From: CAHJXG01 sp965277495
GTDB taxonomy: Bacteria > Pseudomonadota > Alphaproteobacteria > Acetobacterales > Acetobacteraceae
NCBI GenBank assembly: GCA_965277495.1
Contig: OZ255824.1
Location: 1,488,001-1,552,000, forward strand
DNA: 64,000 nucleotides
Direction: 5' to 3'
This document shows positions 44,640 to 52,946 of this stretch, one piece after another. Numbering within the stretch: the stretch's first letter is position 1; every line of letters begins with the position of its first letter. Both the position numbers and the translations under genes were made by a program. The notes under the pieces were generated by a model, which was not told where the DNA came from, did no database searches, and saw only the letters and a list, made by a program, of their open reading frames with translations.

Positions 44640-45656
44640 TCAATCCGTAAGCCGCGTGGCTGTCAGCCGATGGCCGCTGATGAGTTTCGCGGCAACCTTT
44701 GGGGCGCGGCTTAGCAAACGGGGTATAATAAGACGCAATGCATCCTTGTCGCAGACGACAGCGCGCCAGACTTGCCTATAGTCGGTCGTGCGCAAGGCTC
44801 GCTTCAAACCATAATAATAATGGTCCGACGCCACGAGCTTCCAATGCCTTTTGATTGCCTTGCGAAGCGCAGCGTCACTTGAGTGCCGAACCACGCCCAA
44901 CGCGCTGCGCATTTTCTGCACGACCCTATAATGATCATGGTCTGATGCTGACTCAGTAAGGGAGCCTGTTCGAATATTATACAAATACATTGGATTTGGC
45001 TCTATGTGCCATTTTGCATTTTTCAGGAAACAATCGACATAGAACATAAAGTCCTCACCAACCCGACTTAACTCGTTGTATCGTATATGATTCACTAACA
45101 AAAATTTTCGCCGGAAAACCGGATGCATGAAAACGTACCGCACGCGCGCAGGCGTCTCCGCATCGTAATGGCAACCCGCAATGAACTCAGCAAACGGGAG
45201 AACCCGAGGCTCGGACAATATGCTTTCAGGAATCATCGGTTCGCCGACATCCTCCCCATTTTTCAGCAGCATTATATTGTCCGAGACAATGTCGGCGCCT
45301 TCACGCTCCCCAAGGGCCAGCAACGTCTCGAGACGGTCAGGATGGAAGCGGTCGTCCGCATCGAGCAACGCGACCCATTCGCCTTGCGCCAGATCCAGGC
45401 CACGGTTGCGGCTGGCCGCCGGACCGGCATTCGCCTCCATCCGCGCATACCTGATCCGGGCATCCTCCGCGCAGAGTTCATGGACCGCCGCCGCAGTAGC
45501 GTCCGTTGAAGCGTCGTCGATGACTATGATCTCAAAATTCGCGACGGTTTGCGCTTGCACCGACCGAATGGCCTCCGCGATATAGGCCTGGGCATTGTAG
45601 GCCGGGATGATTACGGAAACCTTGATCGGCGTCTTTCCGGTAAGATCCTGGCACAC
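44640..45656 (-). CDS. Family 2 glycosyltransferase
   Basis: 338 residues. GT-A domain with VSVIIPAYNAQAYIAEAIRS, VIDDASTDATAAAV, the metal site LLDADDRF, and acceptor-region RVGEDFMFYVDCFLKN. The frame is open for 61 codons upstream, but a GTG with a strong ribosome site (GGAGGT, eight bases upstream) puts the start immediately before the fold, so I use it. The 44,880-45,130 stretch is clearly AT-richer than the genome average (for example ATTATACAAATACATTGG), hinting at foreign origin. Last gene of the EPS locus; convergent with the polymerase gene. Confidence 0.88.
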   Translation of the reverse strand: MCQDLTGKTPIKVSVIIPAYNAQAYIAEAIRSVQAQTVANFEIIVIDDASTDATAAAVHELCAEDARIRYARMEANAGPAASRNRGLDLAQGEWVALLDADDRFHPDRLETLLALGEREGADIVSDNIMLLKNGEDVGEPMIPESILSEPRVLPFAEFIAGCHYDAETPARVRYVFMHPVFRRKFLLVNHIRYNELSRVGEDFMFYVDCFLKNAKWHIEPNPMYLYNIRTGSLTESASDHDHYRVVQKMRSALGVVRHSSDAALRKAIKRHWKLVASDHYYYGLKRALRTTDYRQVWRAVVCDKDALRLIIPRLLSRAPKVAAKLISGHRLTATRLTD

Positions 45657-45841
45657 GATAACGCACCTCCATACCTGTCCACGCCAGGCTTGCCACCGTT
45701 TATCCTGCAAAGGCGCAAGGGGAACAATGCGCGCCCCAGAATGGCCGCTGCATATGGCTGAGTTGACATCCCGTCCCGTGCGGCATGGGGAACTTTGGCC
45801 ATGCTTGAACGCTTCGCTTTCAGATCGAAGGGAGATCATCC

Positions 45842-46012
45842 ATGAGCGACACGCCGAAAGACAAGCACGAGAAGGCGCTGGACCTTACCGAACAGGCGCT
45901 TGAAGCATTGGACAAGGGTAAAGAAGGCCAGGCGGACAAACTGATCGAGGAAGCCAAGAAGCTTGATCCGTCGGCGCCGGCAGAAGTCGTCGAGGACCTG
46001 AAAGAGGGTTAA
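45842..46012 (+). CDS. Small charged helical protein (56 aa)
   Basis: Too short for usual ORF calling but well supported: AAGGGAG eight bases before the ATG, TAA stop, and codon usage like its neighbours. The product is highly charged, rich in Lys, Glu, Asp and Leu, and looks like an amphipathic helical hairpin (ALDLTEQALEALDKGKEG, then ADKLIEEAKKLDP), ending VVEDLKEG. No signal or membrane segment. Family not recognised; similar short TPR-like or chaperone-like proteins occur in alphaproteobacteria. Its neighbour is the glycine-rich stress-type protein. Confidence 0.65.
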   Translation: MSDTPKDKHEKALDLTEQALEALDKGKEGQADKLIEEAKKLDPSAPAEVVEDLKEG

Positions 46013-46156
46013 GCGGCGTCAGGCAACCCGGGGTCCGGTCCCGACCGCTCTCTCGTTGCGTCCTCAGCCGAATGATTGGCGGCAACCGGGTTGCACTACC
46101 AGGGCCACAATATCGGACCATATCCGACGCTCGGCCAGCATCCAAGGAACCAATCC

Positions 46157-46783
46157 ATGAGCGTCGTGATCACGCGGCTTTTCGACACCTATGAGCATGC
46201 ATCGCAAGCAGTGGCCGACGTCGAGGCCAGCGGGATGCCGCACAGCGCCATCAGCCTGATCGCAAACAACTCGGACGGACGTTACAACGACAGCGTGGCG
46301 GCACCCGCTTTGCCCGGCGCCGAAGCCGCCCCCTCCGACCCGGCAGCGGAAGGCGCCGGCACCGGTGCGACGGTTGGCACGGTCCTCGGCGGCGCCGCCG
46401 GGTTGCTGACCGGGCTGGGCATGCTGGCCATACCCGGCGTCGGCCCCGTGGTGGCCGCGGGATGGCTGGTGGCGACGGCGCTGGGCGCGGGCATCGGCGC
46501 GGCGTCCGGCGGGTTGGTGGGGTCGCTCGTCGGCGCCGGCATGAGCGAGGACGACGCGCACGTCCATGCCGAGTGCGTGCGGCGCGGCGGCACGCTCGTC
46601 ACCGTCCGCGCCGAGGAAAACCAGGCGGCGATGGTCGAACAGTCGCTCGCCAAGCACTCGACGGTCGACGTGAGCACCCGCGCGGACGAGTACCGCCGCG
46701 GTGGCTGGAGCCGGTTCGACGAGAGCGCGCCGGCCTACACGGCAGGCGGCAGCGCGAGCATTGGTTCGTCGTCGCCGATCTGA
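46157..46783 (+). CDS. General-stress-type protein with glycine-zipper membrane segment
   Basis: 208 residues. The N-terminus (VVITRLFDTYEHASQAVADVEASGM) and HSAISLIANN match the general stress protein 17M-type domain seen in stress-responsive membrane proteins. The middle (about 70-130) is a glycine-zipper hydrophobic region with GTGATVGTVLGGAAGLLTGLG and GPVVAAGWLVATALGAG, suggesting membrane insertion. It ends with an ECVRRGGTLVTVRAEENQ segment and a Ser/Gly-rich tail. AAGGA lies eight bases before the ATG. Function unknown beyond a likely stress or envelope role. Confidence 0.75.
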   Translation: MSVVITRLFDTYEHASQAVADVEASGMPHSAISLIANNSDGRYNDSVAAPALPGAEAAPSDPAAEGAGTGATVGTVLGGAAGLLTGLGMLAIPGVGPVVAAGWLVATALGAGIGAASGGLVGSLVGAGMSEDDAHVHAECVRRGGTLVTVRAEENQAAMVEQSLAKHSTVDVSTRADEYRRGGWSRFDESAPAYTAGGSASIGSSSPI

Positions 46784-46894
46784 TGATCGCGCCATGACGT
46801 GCAAAATGGCGGCGCGGGACCTGCCGTCCTTTGCATGGCTTTGCATGTTCAAGGCCGCACCATCTACTGTATGATTTCAGGCAATAAGCGTTGG

Positions 46895-47179
46895 ATGACG
46901 ATGACTGACCCGCGTTCGGACGAAATCCTGGACATCGTCGCCAAAGAGACCGGAGTGGACCGTGCGCGGCTCACCCCGGATGCCGTCCTCAGCGACCTGG
47001 AGATCCCGTCGCTCGACCTGGTGCAGACGATCTTCGCGATCGAGGAACGCTACAAGGTGGACATCCCCGTCGTCTCCGAGCGCACCGGAGCGGAGTTCCA
47101 GACCGTCGGCGACCTGGTCCAGCACGTCCTCGCCACCCTCGACGCAGCGCCGGCGTCCCCGCACGCGCGTGCGGGTTAG
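46895..47179 (+). CDS. Acyl carrier protein of the polyketide operon
   Basis: About 94 residues, a discrete carrier protein. The 4'-phosphopantetheine serine is Ser39 in EIPSLDLVQ, in place of the more usual DSLDxV; helix I (EILDIVAKETG) and helix III (IEERYKVDIPVV) are as expected. It is not the fatty-acid AcpP, which carries DSLD and lies in the fab cluster, so is probably dedicated to this operon. Start is uncertain: ATGs at 46895 and 46901 and one at 46871 are all weakly preceded. The ketosynthase gene overlaps its 3' end. Confidence 0.88.
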   Translation: MTMTDPRSDEILDIVAKETGVDRARLTPDAVLSDLEIPSLDLVQTIFAIEERYKVDIPVVSERTGAEFQTVGDLVQHVLATLDAAPASPHARAG

Positions 47180-48383
47180 CGTGCGGCGGCGGATCGCAAT
47201 CACCGGGCTCGGGGCGATCTGCGCGCTGGGCGGCGATGTCCCGGCCATCTGGGCCGCGATGCAGGCTGGAACGAGCGGCATCGGTCCAATACGCGGCATC
47301 CCCACCGAGCGCCTTTCGGCCAGCATCGCCGCCGAGGCCAGCGGCTTCGACCCGGCGGCGCATTTCGACAGCCGCCGGCTGCCGTCGCTGGACCGCACCG
47401 CGCAACTCGCCATTGTCGCGGCGCGGGAAGCGTTGCGGGCCGCTGTGCTGCCGTCAAGCACTGCGCAGGCGCACCGGCGCGGCGTCATCCTGGCGGCGGC
47501 GATCGGCCAGGCGAGCCTCGATGCGGCCTATCTGGCGTTCTATGGCGAGGGCGCGTCCCGGGTGCATCCGTTGACGGTGCCGCGGGTGATGCCGAACGCG
47601 CCGGCGTCGCACCTGTCGATGGAATTCAGGCTGCGCGGACCGTCCTATGCCGTCGCCTCCGCCTGCGCCTCGGCGAACCACGCCATCGGCCTCGCCGCCG
47701 ACACCATCCGCGCCGGCCGGGCCGATGTGATGCTGACCGGCGGCGCGGATGCCTCGCTCGTCGTGGGCGTGTTCAAATGCTGGGAGGCGTTGCGGGTGCT
47801 GAGCGCCGACGCCTGCCGCCCGTTCTCCCGCGACCGCAGCGGGCTGGTGCTTGGCGAGGGAGCGGGGATATTGGTGCTGGAAGACTGGGACCATGCCTGG
47901 CGACGCAACGCGCCCATCCTAGCGGAGCTCGCCGGCAGCGGCATGAGCGCCGACGGCTTTGACCTTACCGCGCCTGACGCCGAGGGCGCGGCAGCCGCGA
48001 TGCGTGCAGCGCTTGACGACGCTGTGCTCGATGCGGCCGAAATCGGCTACGTCAACGCCCACGGCACCGGCACCCGGCTGAATGACCGCACCGAGAGCGT
48101 GGCGTTGCGCCAGGTGTTCCGCCGCCCGCCGCCGGTGTCGTCCAGCAAGAGCATGATCGGGCATTGCCTGTCCGCCGGGGGCGCGTTGGAGGCGGTGGCG
48201 ACGGTCATGGCGCTGCATGACGGCGTGCTGCCGCCAACCGCCGGGTTCCGGGAGGCGGACCCGGAGTGCGACGTGGACTGCGTGCCGAACGTGTCCCGCC
48301 CGGCGCCGATCCAGGCGGCGCTGTCCAACTCGTTCGCGTTCGGCGGGCTGAACGCCGTGCTGGCGTTCCGGCGGGCGGCATGA
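47169..48383 (+). CDS. Beta-ketoacyl-ACP synthase (FabF/KS-type)
   Basis: About 404 residues. Decarboxylating condensing enzyme with an intact triad: Cys166 (VASACASAN), His298 (NAHGTGTRLND) and His332 (SMIGHCLSAGG). The N-terminus (RRRIAITGLGAICALGG) and the end (ALSNSFAFGGLNAVLAF) are typical of KAS I/II. GTG start overlapping the end of the ACP gene; another GTG four codons later is possible. Placed between the ACP and a type III PKS it probably elongates or supplies an acyl starter on the ACP. It is coupled (ATGA) to the next gene. Confidence 0.9.
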   Translation: MRVSVRRRIAITGLGAICALGGDVPAIWAAMQAGTSGIGPIRGIPTERLSASIAAEASGFDPAAHFDSRRLPSLDRTAQLAIVAAREALRAAVLPSSTAQAHRRGVILAAAIGQASLDAAYLAFYGEGASRVHPLTVPRVMPNAPASHLSMEFRLRGPSYAVASACASANHAIGLAADTIRAGRADVMLTGGADASLVVGVFKCWEALRVLSADACRPFSRDRSGLVLGEGAGILVLEDWDHAWRRNAPILAELAGSGMSADGFDLTAPDAEGAAAAMRAALDDAVLDAAEIGYVNAHGTGTRLNDRTESVALRQVFRRPPPVSSSKSMIGHCLSAGGALEAVATVMALHDGVLPPTAGFREADPECDVDCVPNVSRPAPIQAALSNSFAFGGLNAVLAFRRAA

Positions 48384-49450
48384 CGACGGCGCATATCAAC
48401 CGGATCGGCACCGCGGTCCCGCCGCACGACGTGCACGAGGCATTCGTCGTGTTCGCCCGCACCCTGCTGGCCGACGAGCGTTCGCGCTTCGTGTTCGACC
48501 GCATGGCCGAGCGCGCCGGGATGGCGCATCGCTTCTCCTTCCTTCGTCCCGGCGAACCCGGCGCCGTCGACGTCGACGCCGAGGGATTTTACCGCCGCGG
48601 TGCGTTCCCCGGCACCGGCGCGCGGATGGCGCGATACGCGGTCGACGCCGTGGAGCTCGCGGTGCAGGCCATCGGGCGGCTCGGGATCGCCGATGCGGGC
48701 ATTACCCACCTTGTCGTCGCGAGCTGCACCGGGTTCACGGCGCCGGGGCTGGACCAGCTTATCGCCGACCATCTCGGCCTCGGCGGATCGCTGGAGCGCA
48801 CGCTGGTCGGCTTCATGGGCTGCTACGCCGCCGTGCCCGCGCTGCGCAACGCCCACCATATCGTCCGGTCCGATCCATCCGCACGGGTGCTGGTGGTGAA
48901 CCTCGAGCTATGCAGCCTGCACATGCAGGAAACGCCAGACCTGGAGCGCGTGCTGTCGTTCCTGCTGTTCGGCGACGGCGCCACGGCCGCGCTGGTGACG
49001 GCGGACGCGCAGGGCATCGCGCTGCACGATTTCCACGCGGCGACCATCCCCGACACCCAGGGCCTGATCACCTGGCGCATCGGCGACCAGGGCTTCGACA
49101 TGCATTTGTCGGGCAAGGTGCCGGCCCGGATCGCGACGGCGTTACGGGCCGAGGCCGACCGCAACGACGCTGGCGGCATCCTGCGCGGCCAGGACTTGGC
49201 CAGCGTCATGCACTGGGCCGTCCATGCGGGCGGGCGCACGGTGCTGGACGCGGTGGAGACCGGGCTGCGGCTGCCGCCCGATGCGCTGCGGCACTGCCGG
49301 GCGGTGCTGCACGACGTGGGCAACATCTCGTCGGCGACGCTGATGTTCGTGCTGGCGCGCATCCTGGCGCAGGATGTCGCGGGACCCGGCATCGGCATGG
49401 CGTTCGGCCCCGGCCTGTGCGCCGAAACGTTCCGCTTCAGCCGGCTATGA
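48380..49450 (+). CDS. Type III polyketide synthase (chalcone/alkylresorcinol synthase-like)
   Basis: 356 residues, homodimeric condensing enzyme that uses CoA (or ACP) starters and malonyl-CoA. The Cys-His-Asn triad is visible: Cys148 (GFMGCYAAVPAL), His282 (WAVHAGGRTVLD) and Asn315 (GNISSATLMFVL). Segments ASCTGFTAPGLDQ and RVLVVNLELCSLH match bacterial type III PKSs. Its companions (methyltransferase, FAD oxidoreductase) echo Streptomyces srsA-srsB-srsC, which make alkylresorcinols and quinones, so a phenolic lipid or alkylpyrone is the likely product. Start overlaps the ketosynthase stop (ATGA). Confidence 0.93.
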   Translation: MTTAHINRIGTAVPPHDVHEAFVVFARTLLADERSRFVFDRMAERAGMAHRFSFLRPGEPGAVDVDAEGFYRRGAFPGTGARMARYAVDAVELAVQAIGRLGIADAGITHLVVASCTGFTAPGLDQLIADHLGLGGSLERTLVGFMGCYAAVPALRNAHHIVRSDPSARVLVVNLELCSLHMQETPDLERVLSFLLFGDGATAALVTADAQGIALHDFHAATIPDTQGLITWRIGDQGFDMHLSGKVPARIATALRAEADRNDAGGILRGQDLASVMHWAVHAGGRTVLDAVETGLRLPPDALRHCRAVLHDVGNISSATLMFVLARILAQDVAGPGIGMAFGPGLCAETFRFSRL

Positions 49451-50166
49451 CCAGCTTCCGCAGCCGCAGCCCGCAGTTGGAATGGATGGACACCGAGGCC
49501 ATCAGCGCCGAGGATTTTGCGCGCTGCCTGGCGGACCTCGCCGTGGTCAACGGCGTGACCCTGGCGCGTCCGCCCACGATCGCCTTCATGCGCCTTGTGT
49601 CGCGCGGCATGGCGGCGGGCGCCCGGCTTTCGGTGCTCGACGTGGGCTTCGGCGAGGGCGACATGCTGCGCCGCATCCATCGCTGGGGCACGCGGCGCGG
49701 CCTGCGTATGGAGCTGTCCGGCGTCGACCTGAACCCCTGGAGCACCGCCGCCGCCCAGGCCGCGACCCCGGCGGCGATGGGCATCCGTTATACGACCGGG
49801 GACCTGTTCGAGTTGCCGCCGGGCGAGACGCCCGATCAATCGCTAGACGTCGTCATCAGCTCGCTGTTCACCCACCATTTGACCGACGCGCAGGTGGTCG
49901 ATTTCCTGGTTTGGATGGAGGCGCGGGCGCGGCTTGGCTGGTTCATCAACGACCTGCATCGCCACCCCATCGCATACCACGGCTTCCGCCTGCTGAGCGG
50001 GGCGGCGGGATGGCACCGGTTCGTGCAGCATGACGGCCCCATCAGCGTGGCGCGCAGCTTCCGCCGGCGGGACTGGGACGCGTTGCTGCGGCAGGCGGGA
50101 CTGGCCGGCAAGGCGGCAGTGCGATGGCACATGCCGTTCCGCCTGTGCATCAGCCGCATCCGGTAG
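49447..50166 (+). CDS. Class I SAM-dependent methyltransferase
   Basis: 239 residues. Motif I is VLDVGFGEGDMLRRI near residue 63, the motif II acidic residue lies in LSGVDLNPW, and LDVVISSLFTHHLTD follows. No membrane segment, unlike ICMT-type enzymes found with some type III PKSs. Translationally coupled to the PKS gene (ATGA), so it most likely O- or C-methylates the polyketide product or intermediate. Substrate not predictable from sequence. Confidence 0.9.
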   Translation: MTSFRSRSPQLEWMDTEAISAEDFARCLADLAVVNGVTLARPPTIAFMRLVSRGMAAGARLSVLDVGFGEGDMLRRIHRWGTRRGLRMELSGVDLNPWSTAAAQAATPAAMGIRYTTGDLFELPPGETPDQSLDVVISSLFTHHLTDAQVVDFLVWMEARARLGWFINDLHRHPIAYHGFRLLSGAAGWHRFVQHDGPISVARSFRRRDWDALLRQAGLAGKAAVRWHMPFRLCISRIR

Positions 50167-50176
50167 GGCGCGCGTG

Positions 50177-51268
50177 ATGCAGGCTTTGATCGCTGGCGGC
50201 GGGGTTGCCGGTGCCGCTGTCGCGTGCCTGCTCGGCCCGGATGCGCTGCTGATCGAGCGCGAACGCACGGCACATGACAAGATTTGCGGCGAGTTCATCA
50301 GCCATGAAGCGCAATCCTATCTGGCCAGGCTGGGGATCGATCCGCTGGCGCTCGGCGCGGCGCGGATCGACGCTGTGCGGCTGGTGCACGGCAACCGGGC
50401 TGCGCAGGCGGCACTGCCGTTCCGTGGCCTGGGCCTGTCCCGCCGCGCGCTGGACGCCGCAATTTTGGCGAGGGCGGAGGCGGCGGGCGCCAAGCTGCTG
50501 CGCGGCCATGCGGTGCGCAGCGCCTCGGCGAACGGGCTCGACGTGGCCGGGCATGGGCGGCTGTCTGCGTCCGCGGTATTTCTTGCCACCGGCAAGCACG
50601 ACCTGCGCGGCGCACATCGGCGGCTTGTCGAGGCCCCGGACGATCTGGTCGGCCTCAAGATGTACTTTGCACTCAGTGCGGGGCAGACGGCTGAGTTGGC
50701 GGGCAATGTCGAGGTGATGCTGTTCTGCGGCGGCTATGCCGGCCTGCAATTGATCGAGGGCGGCGTCGCCAATCTCTGCCTGCTCATCAGCCGCGCGCAG
50801 TTCAAGGCAGCGGGCGGCGATTGGCCCGGCGTGCGCGACGTCCTGGAGCGCGCCTGCCCCCATTTGGCCCGCCGGCTCGCAGGTTCGACCGAGACGCTGG
50901 ATCGGCCACTGTCGATCTTTCGCGTGCCATACGGCTATGTGCACGCGCCGGACGCTGCGGACTGGCCAGGCTTGTTTCGGCTTGGCGACCAGATGGGGGT
51001 CATCCCTTCATTCTGCGGCGATGGCGTTTCGATCGCGCTCCACAGTGCATTCGCGGCGGTTTCGGCGCACCGAACCGGCGGGGCCGCCGACTATCACCGT
51101 CGCATGCGGCGGGACCTTGTGGGGCAAATCGGCCGCGCCGGATGGCTGTATCGTGCCGGACGCGCACAGCCTGGGTTGTCGGTCACCGCCGCCCGCACCT
51201 GGCCCGGCGCGCTCCGCTGGATTGCGCGGCTGACCCGCGTGCCGCCTTGGGCCTTGGCCGATATCTAA
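50177..51268 (+). CDS. FAD-dependent oxidoreductase (geranylgeranyl-reductase/UbiH-like)
   Basis: 363 residues. The Rossmann FAD motif is LIAGGGVAGAAVACLLG, followed by IERERTAHDKICGEFIS, an arrangement typical of the geranylgeranyl reductase/aromatic hydroxylase group; the second FAD segment is LFRLGDQMGVIPSFCGDGVSIAL. Last gene of the polyketide operon, ten bases after the methyltransferase. It could hydroxylate the aromatic ring (as SrsC does) or reduce an acyl chain. Its 3' end overlaps by four bases the stop of the convergent Uma2 gene. Confidence 0.9.
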   Translation: MQALIAGGGVAGAAVACLLGPDALLIERERTAHDKICGEFISHEAQSYLARLGIDPLALGAARIDAVRLVHGNRAAQAALPFRGLGLSRRALDAAILARAEAAGAKLLRGHAVRSASANGLDVAGHGRLSASAVFLATGKHDLRGAHRRLVEAPDDLVGLKMYFALSAGQTAELAGNVEVMLFCGGYAGLQLIEGGVANLCLLISRAQFKAAGGDWPGVRDVLERACPHLARRLAGSTETLDRPLSIFRVPYGYVHAPDAADWPGLFRLGDQMGVIPSFCGDGVSIALHSAFAAVSAHRTGGAADYHRRMRRDLVGQIGRAGWLYRAGRAQPGLSVTAARTWPGALRWIARLTRVPPWALADI

Positions 51269-51828
51269 CCCGCGGCGTCGAAGCTCAGCCCGTCGTAAAG
51301 CGCCGCCAACGGCAGCTCGATGCCGATTTCAGGCATCGCGAGTACCACGTCTGGGGCGGTGACCAGCGTGCCGACCCACTGGCCGCCAGAACGCTCATAG
51401 ACATTTGCGGAAACGCTTTCCTGCGAAAGCATGACGTAGCGCTGGATCGAGGGGGTAGCGCGATACTCGGCGTTCTTGGTCGTTTGATCGACGATCGCCG
51501 TGCTTTTCGAGAGCACCTCAAAGACCACAACCGGCTCAGTCAACCATGTCGCATCGTTCACGGCGGGCGAGCAGGCGACAAATGCGTCGGGATACCGTGC
51601 GCGGCCCGCGACTAGGATCTTGAGGCTCGACCCAAATGCGCGGCAGTGCGTGCCACGAAGGCGCGTGCCCAATTCAACGACGAGATTGGTTGCAATGACA
51701 CTGTGCGCGACCGTGCCCCCATTCATCGCAACTGGCTGAAACCCGTCAAATTCGTACCGTTCGGGCTGATTAGCTTCCCAAACCAGAAACTCTTCCAGCG
51801 TCATCGAGCGGCGTAGGGCGACGTTCAT
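51265..51828 (-). CDS. Uma2-family (DUF820) putative restriction-endonuclease-fold protein
   Basis: 187 residues with the Uma2 pattern: RRSMTLEEFLVWEANQPERYEFDGFQP at the start, HSVIATNLVVELGTRL, then the PD-(D/E)xK-like core RYPDAFVACSP and EPVVVFEVLSKSTA with the Asp and Glu-x-Leu. These proteins are very common in cyanobacteria and some alphaproteobacteria; biological role and DNA activity are unproven. AGGAGGAG precedes the ATG. Convergent with the polyketide operon and unrelated to it by function as far as can be seen. Confidence 0.9.
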   Translation of the reverse strand: MNVALRRSMTLEEFLVWEANQPERYEFDGFQPVAMNGGTVAHSVIATNLVVELGTRLRGTHCRAFGSSLKILVAGRARYPDAFVACSPAVNDATWLTEPVVVFEVLSKSTAIVDQTTKNAEYRATPSIQRYVMLSQESVSANVYERSGGQWVGTLVTAPDVVLAMPEIGIELPLAALYDGLSFDAAG

Positions 51829-51856
51829 CGTGCTCCTCCTGGTCCAGCATACGCCA

Positions 51857-52855
51857 TCACTCGGCGACGCGCAGCATGATCTTGCCGATATGTGCGCTAC
51901 TCTCCATTAGGCGGTGCGCGTCGGCGGCGCGCTCCAGCGGGAACACCTCATGCACCAACGGGCCGCAGCGCCCGGCGCCTAGCACGGGCCAGACCTTCTC
52001 GCGCAACGCCGCGGCAATCGCGCCCTTCTGCGCCGCGGTGCGCGGGCGCATGGTGCTGCCGGTCACGGTCAGGCGCCGCATCATGATGGGCAAAAGGTCC
52101 ATCTCCTCGACCTTCGGCCCCCCCAGGAAGGCGATCAGCACCAGCCGCCCATCCATGGCGAGGCTGCGCAGGTTGCGGGCGATATAGGGGCCGCCGACCA
52201 TGTCCAGCACCACGTCGACACCGGCGCCAGCGGTGAACTCCTTGATCGATACGGCGAAATCCGCCGCCTTGTAGTTGATCGCCGCATCAGCGCCGAGCCG
52301 GACGCAGGCGTCGCACTTCTCGGCGCTGCCGGCCGTCGCATACACCCGGCTGCCGAACTCGTGCGCAAGCTGGATCGCCGTGACCCCGATGCCGCTGGTC
52401 CCGCCATGCACCAGCGCGCTCTCCCCAGCAGCCAGCCGGCCATGGCCGAACAGGTTGGCCCAGACGGTAAAGTAATTCTCCGGCACCGCCCCGGCGCGTA
52501 TCGCGTCATAGCCCTCCGGCCAGGGCAGGCACTGGGTGCCCGGCGCTGTGCAATACTCGGCATAGCCGCCGCCGTTGGTCAGCGCGCAGACCTTGTCGCC
52601 GGCCTTCCATCCGGTGTCGCCGTTCACCGCCGCCACCTCGCCTGCGACTTCGAGCCCCAGCAACGGGCTCGCACCCGGCGGCGGCGGATAGGCACCCAGC
52701 CGCTGCTGCACGTCGGGCCGGTTCACCCCGGCGGCCTGGACGCGGATCAGCACCTCGCCCGGTGCCGGGGCCGGCACCGGGCCGGTCGCGATCTGCATCG
52801 CCTCCGGCCCCCCGGACGTGTGTGCGATCTGGCGCATCTCGGTCGGCACTGGCAT
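51857..52855 (-). CDS. NAD(P)H quinone oxidoreductase (PIG3/zeta-crystallin-like)
   Basis: 332 residues, MDR superfamily, zinc-free quinone reductase type. The catalytic-domain segment VNRPDVQQRLGAYPPPPGASPLLGLEVAGEV is characteristic of PIG3-like enzymes; the NADPH-binding motif is LVHGGTSGIGVTAIQLAH; the tail has AADAHRLMESSAHIGKIMLRV. The frame is open further upstream; the ATG used has AGGGA nine bases before it, while ATG 52864 has it directly abutting. Could reduce quinones arising from the neighbouring phenolic-lipid operon, but this is speculation from proximity. Confidence 0.9.
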   Translation of the reverse strand: MPVPTEMRQIAHTSGGPEAMQIATGPVPAPAPGEVLIRVQAAGVNRPDVQQRLGAYPPPPGASPLLGLEVAGEVAAVNGDTGWKAGDKVCALTNGGGYAEYCTAPGTQCLPWPEGYDAIRAGAVPENYFTVWANLFGHGRLAAGESALVHGGTSGIGVTAIQLAHEFGSRVYATAGSAEKCDACVRLGADAAINYKAADFAVSIKEFTAGAGVDVVLDMVGGPYIARNLRSLAMDGRLVLIAFLGGPKVEEMDLLPIMMRRLTVTGSTMRPRTAAQKGAIAAALREKVWPVLGAGRCGPLVHEVFPLERAADAHRLMESSAHIGKIMLRVAE

Positions 52856-52946
52856 GTCGGGCATTCCCTGGTTTCGCCGGAACGTCCGCGCCCGGGCCGG
52901 CGCTGTCAATGCGCTTACGCCGCTGCGGGCGGTTCCTGACGGGACG

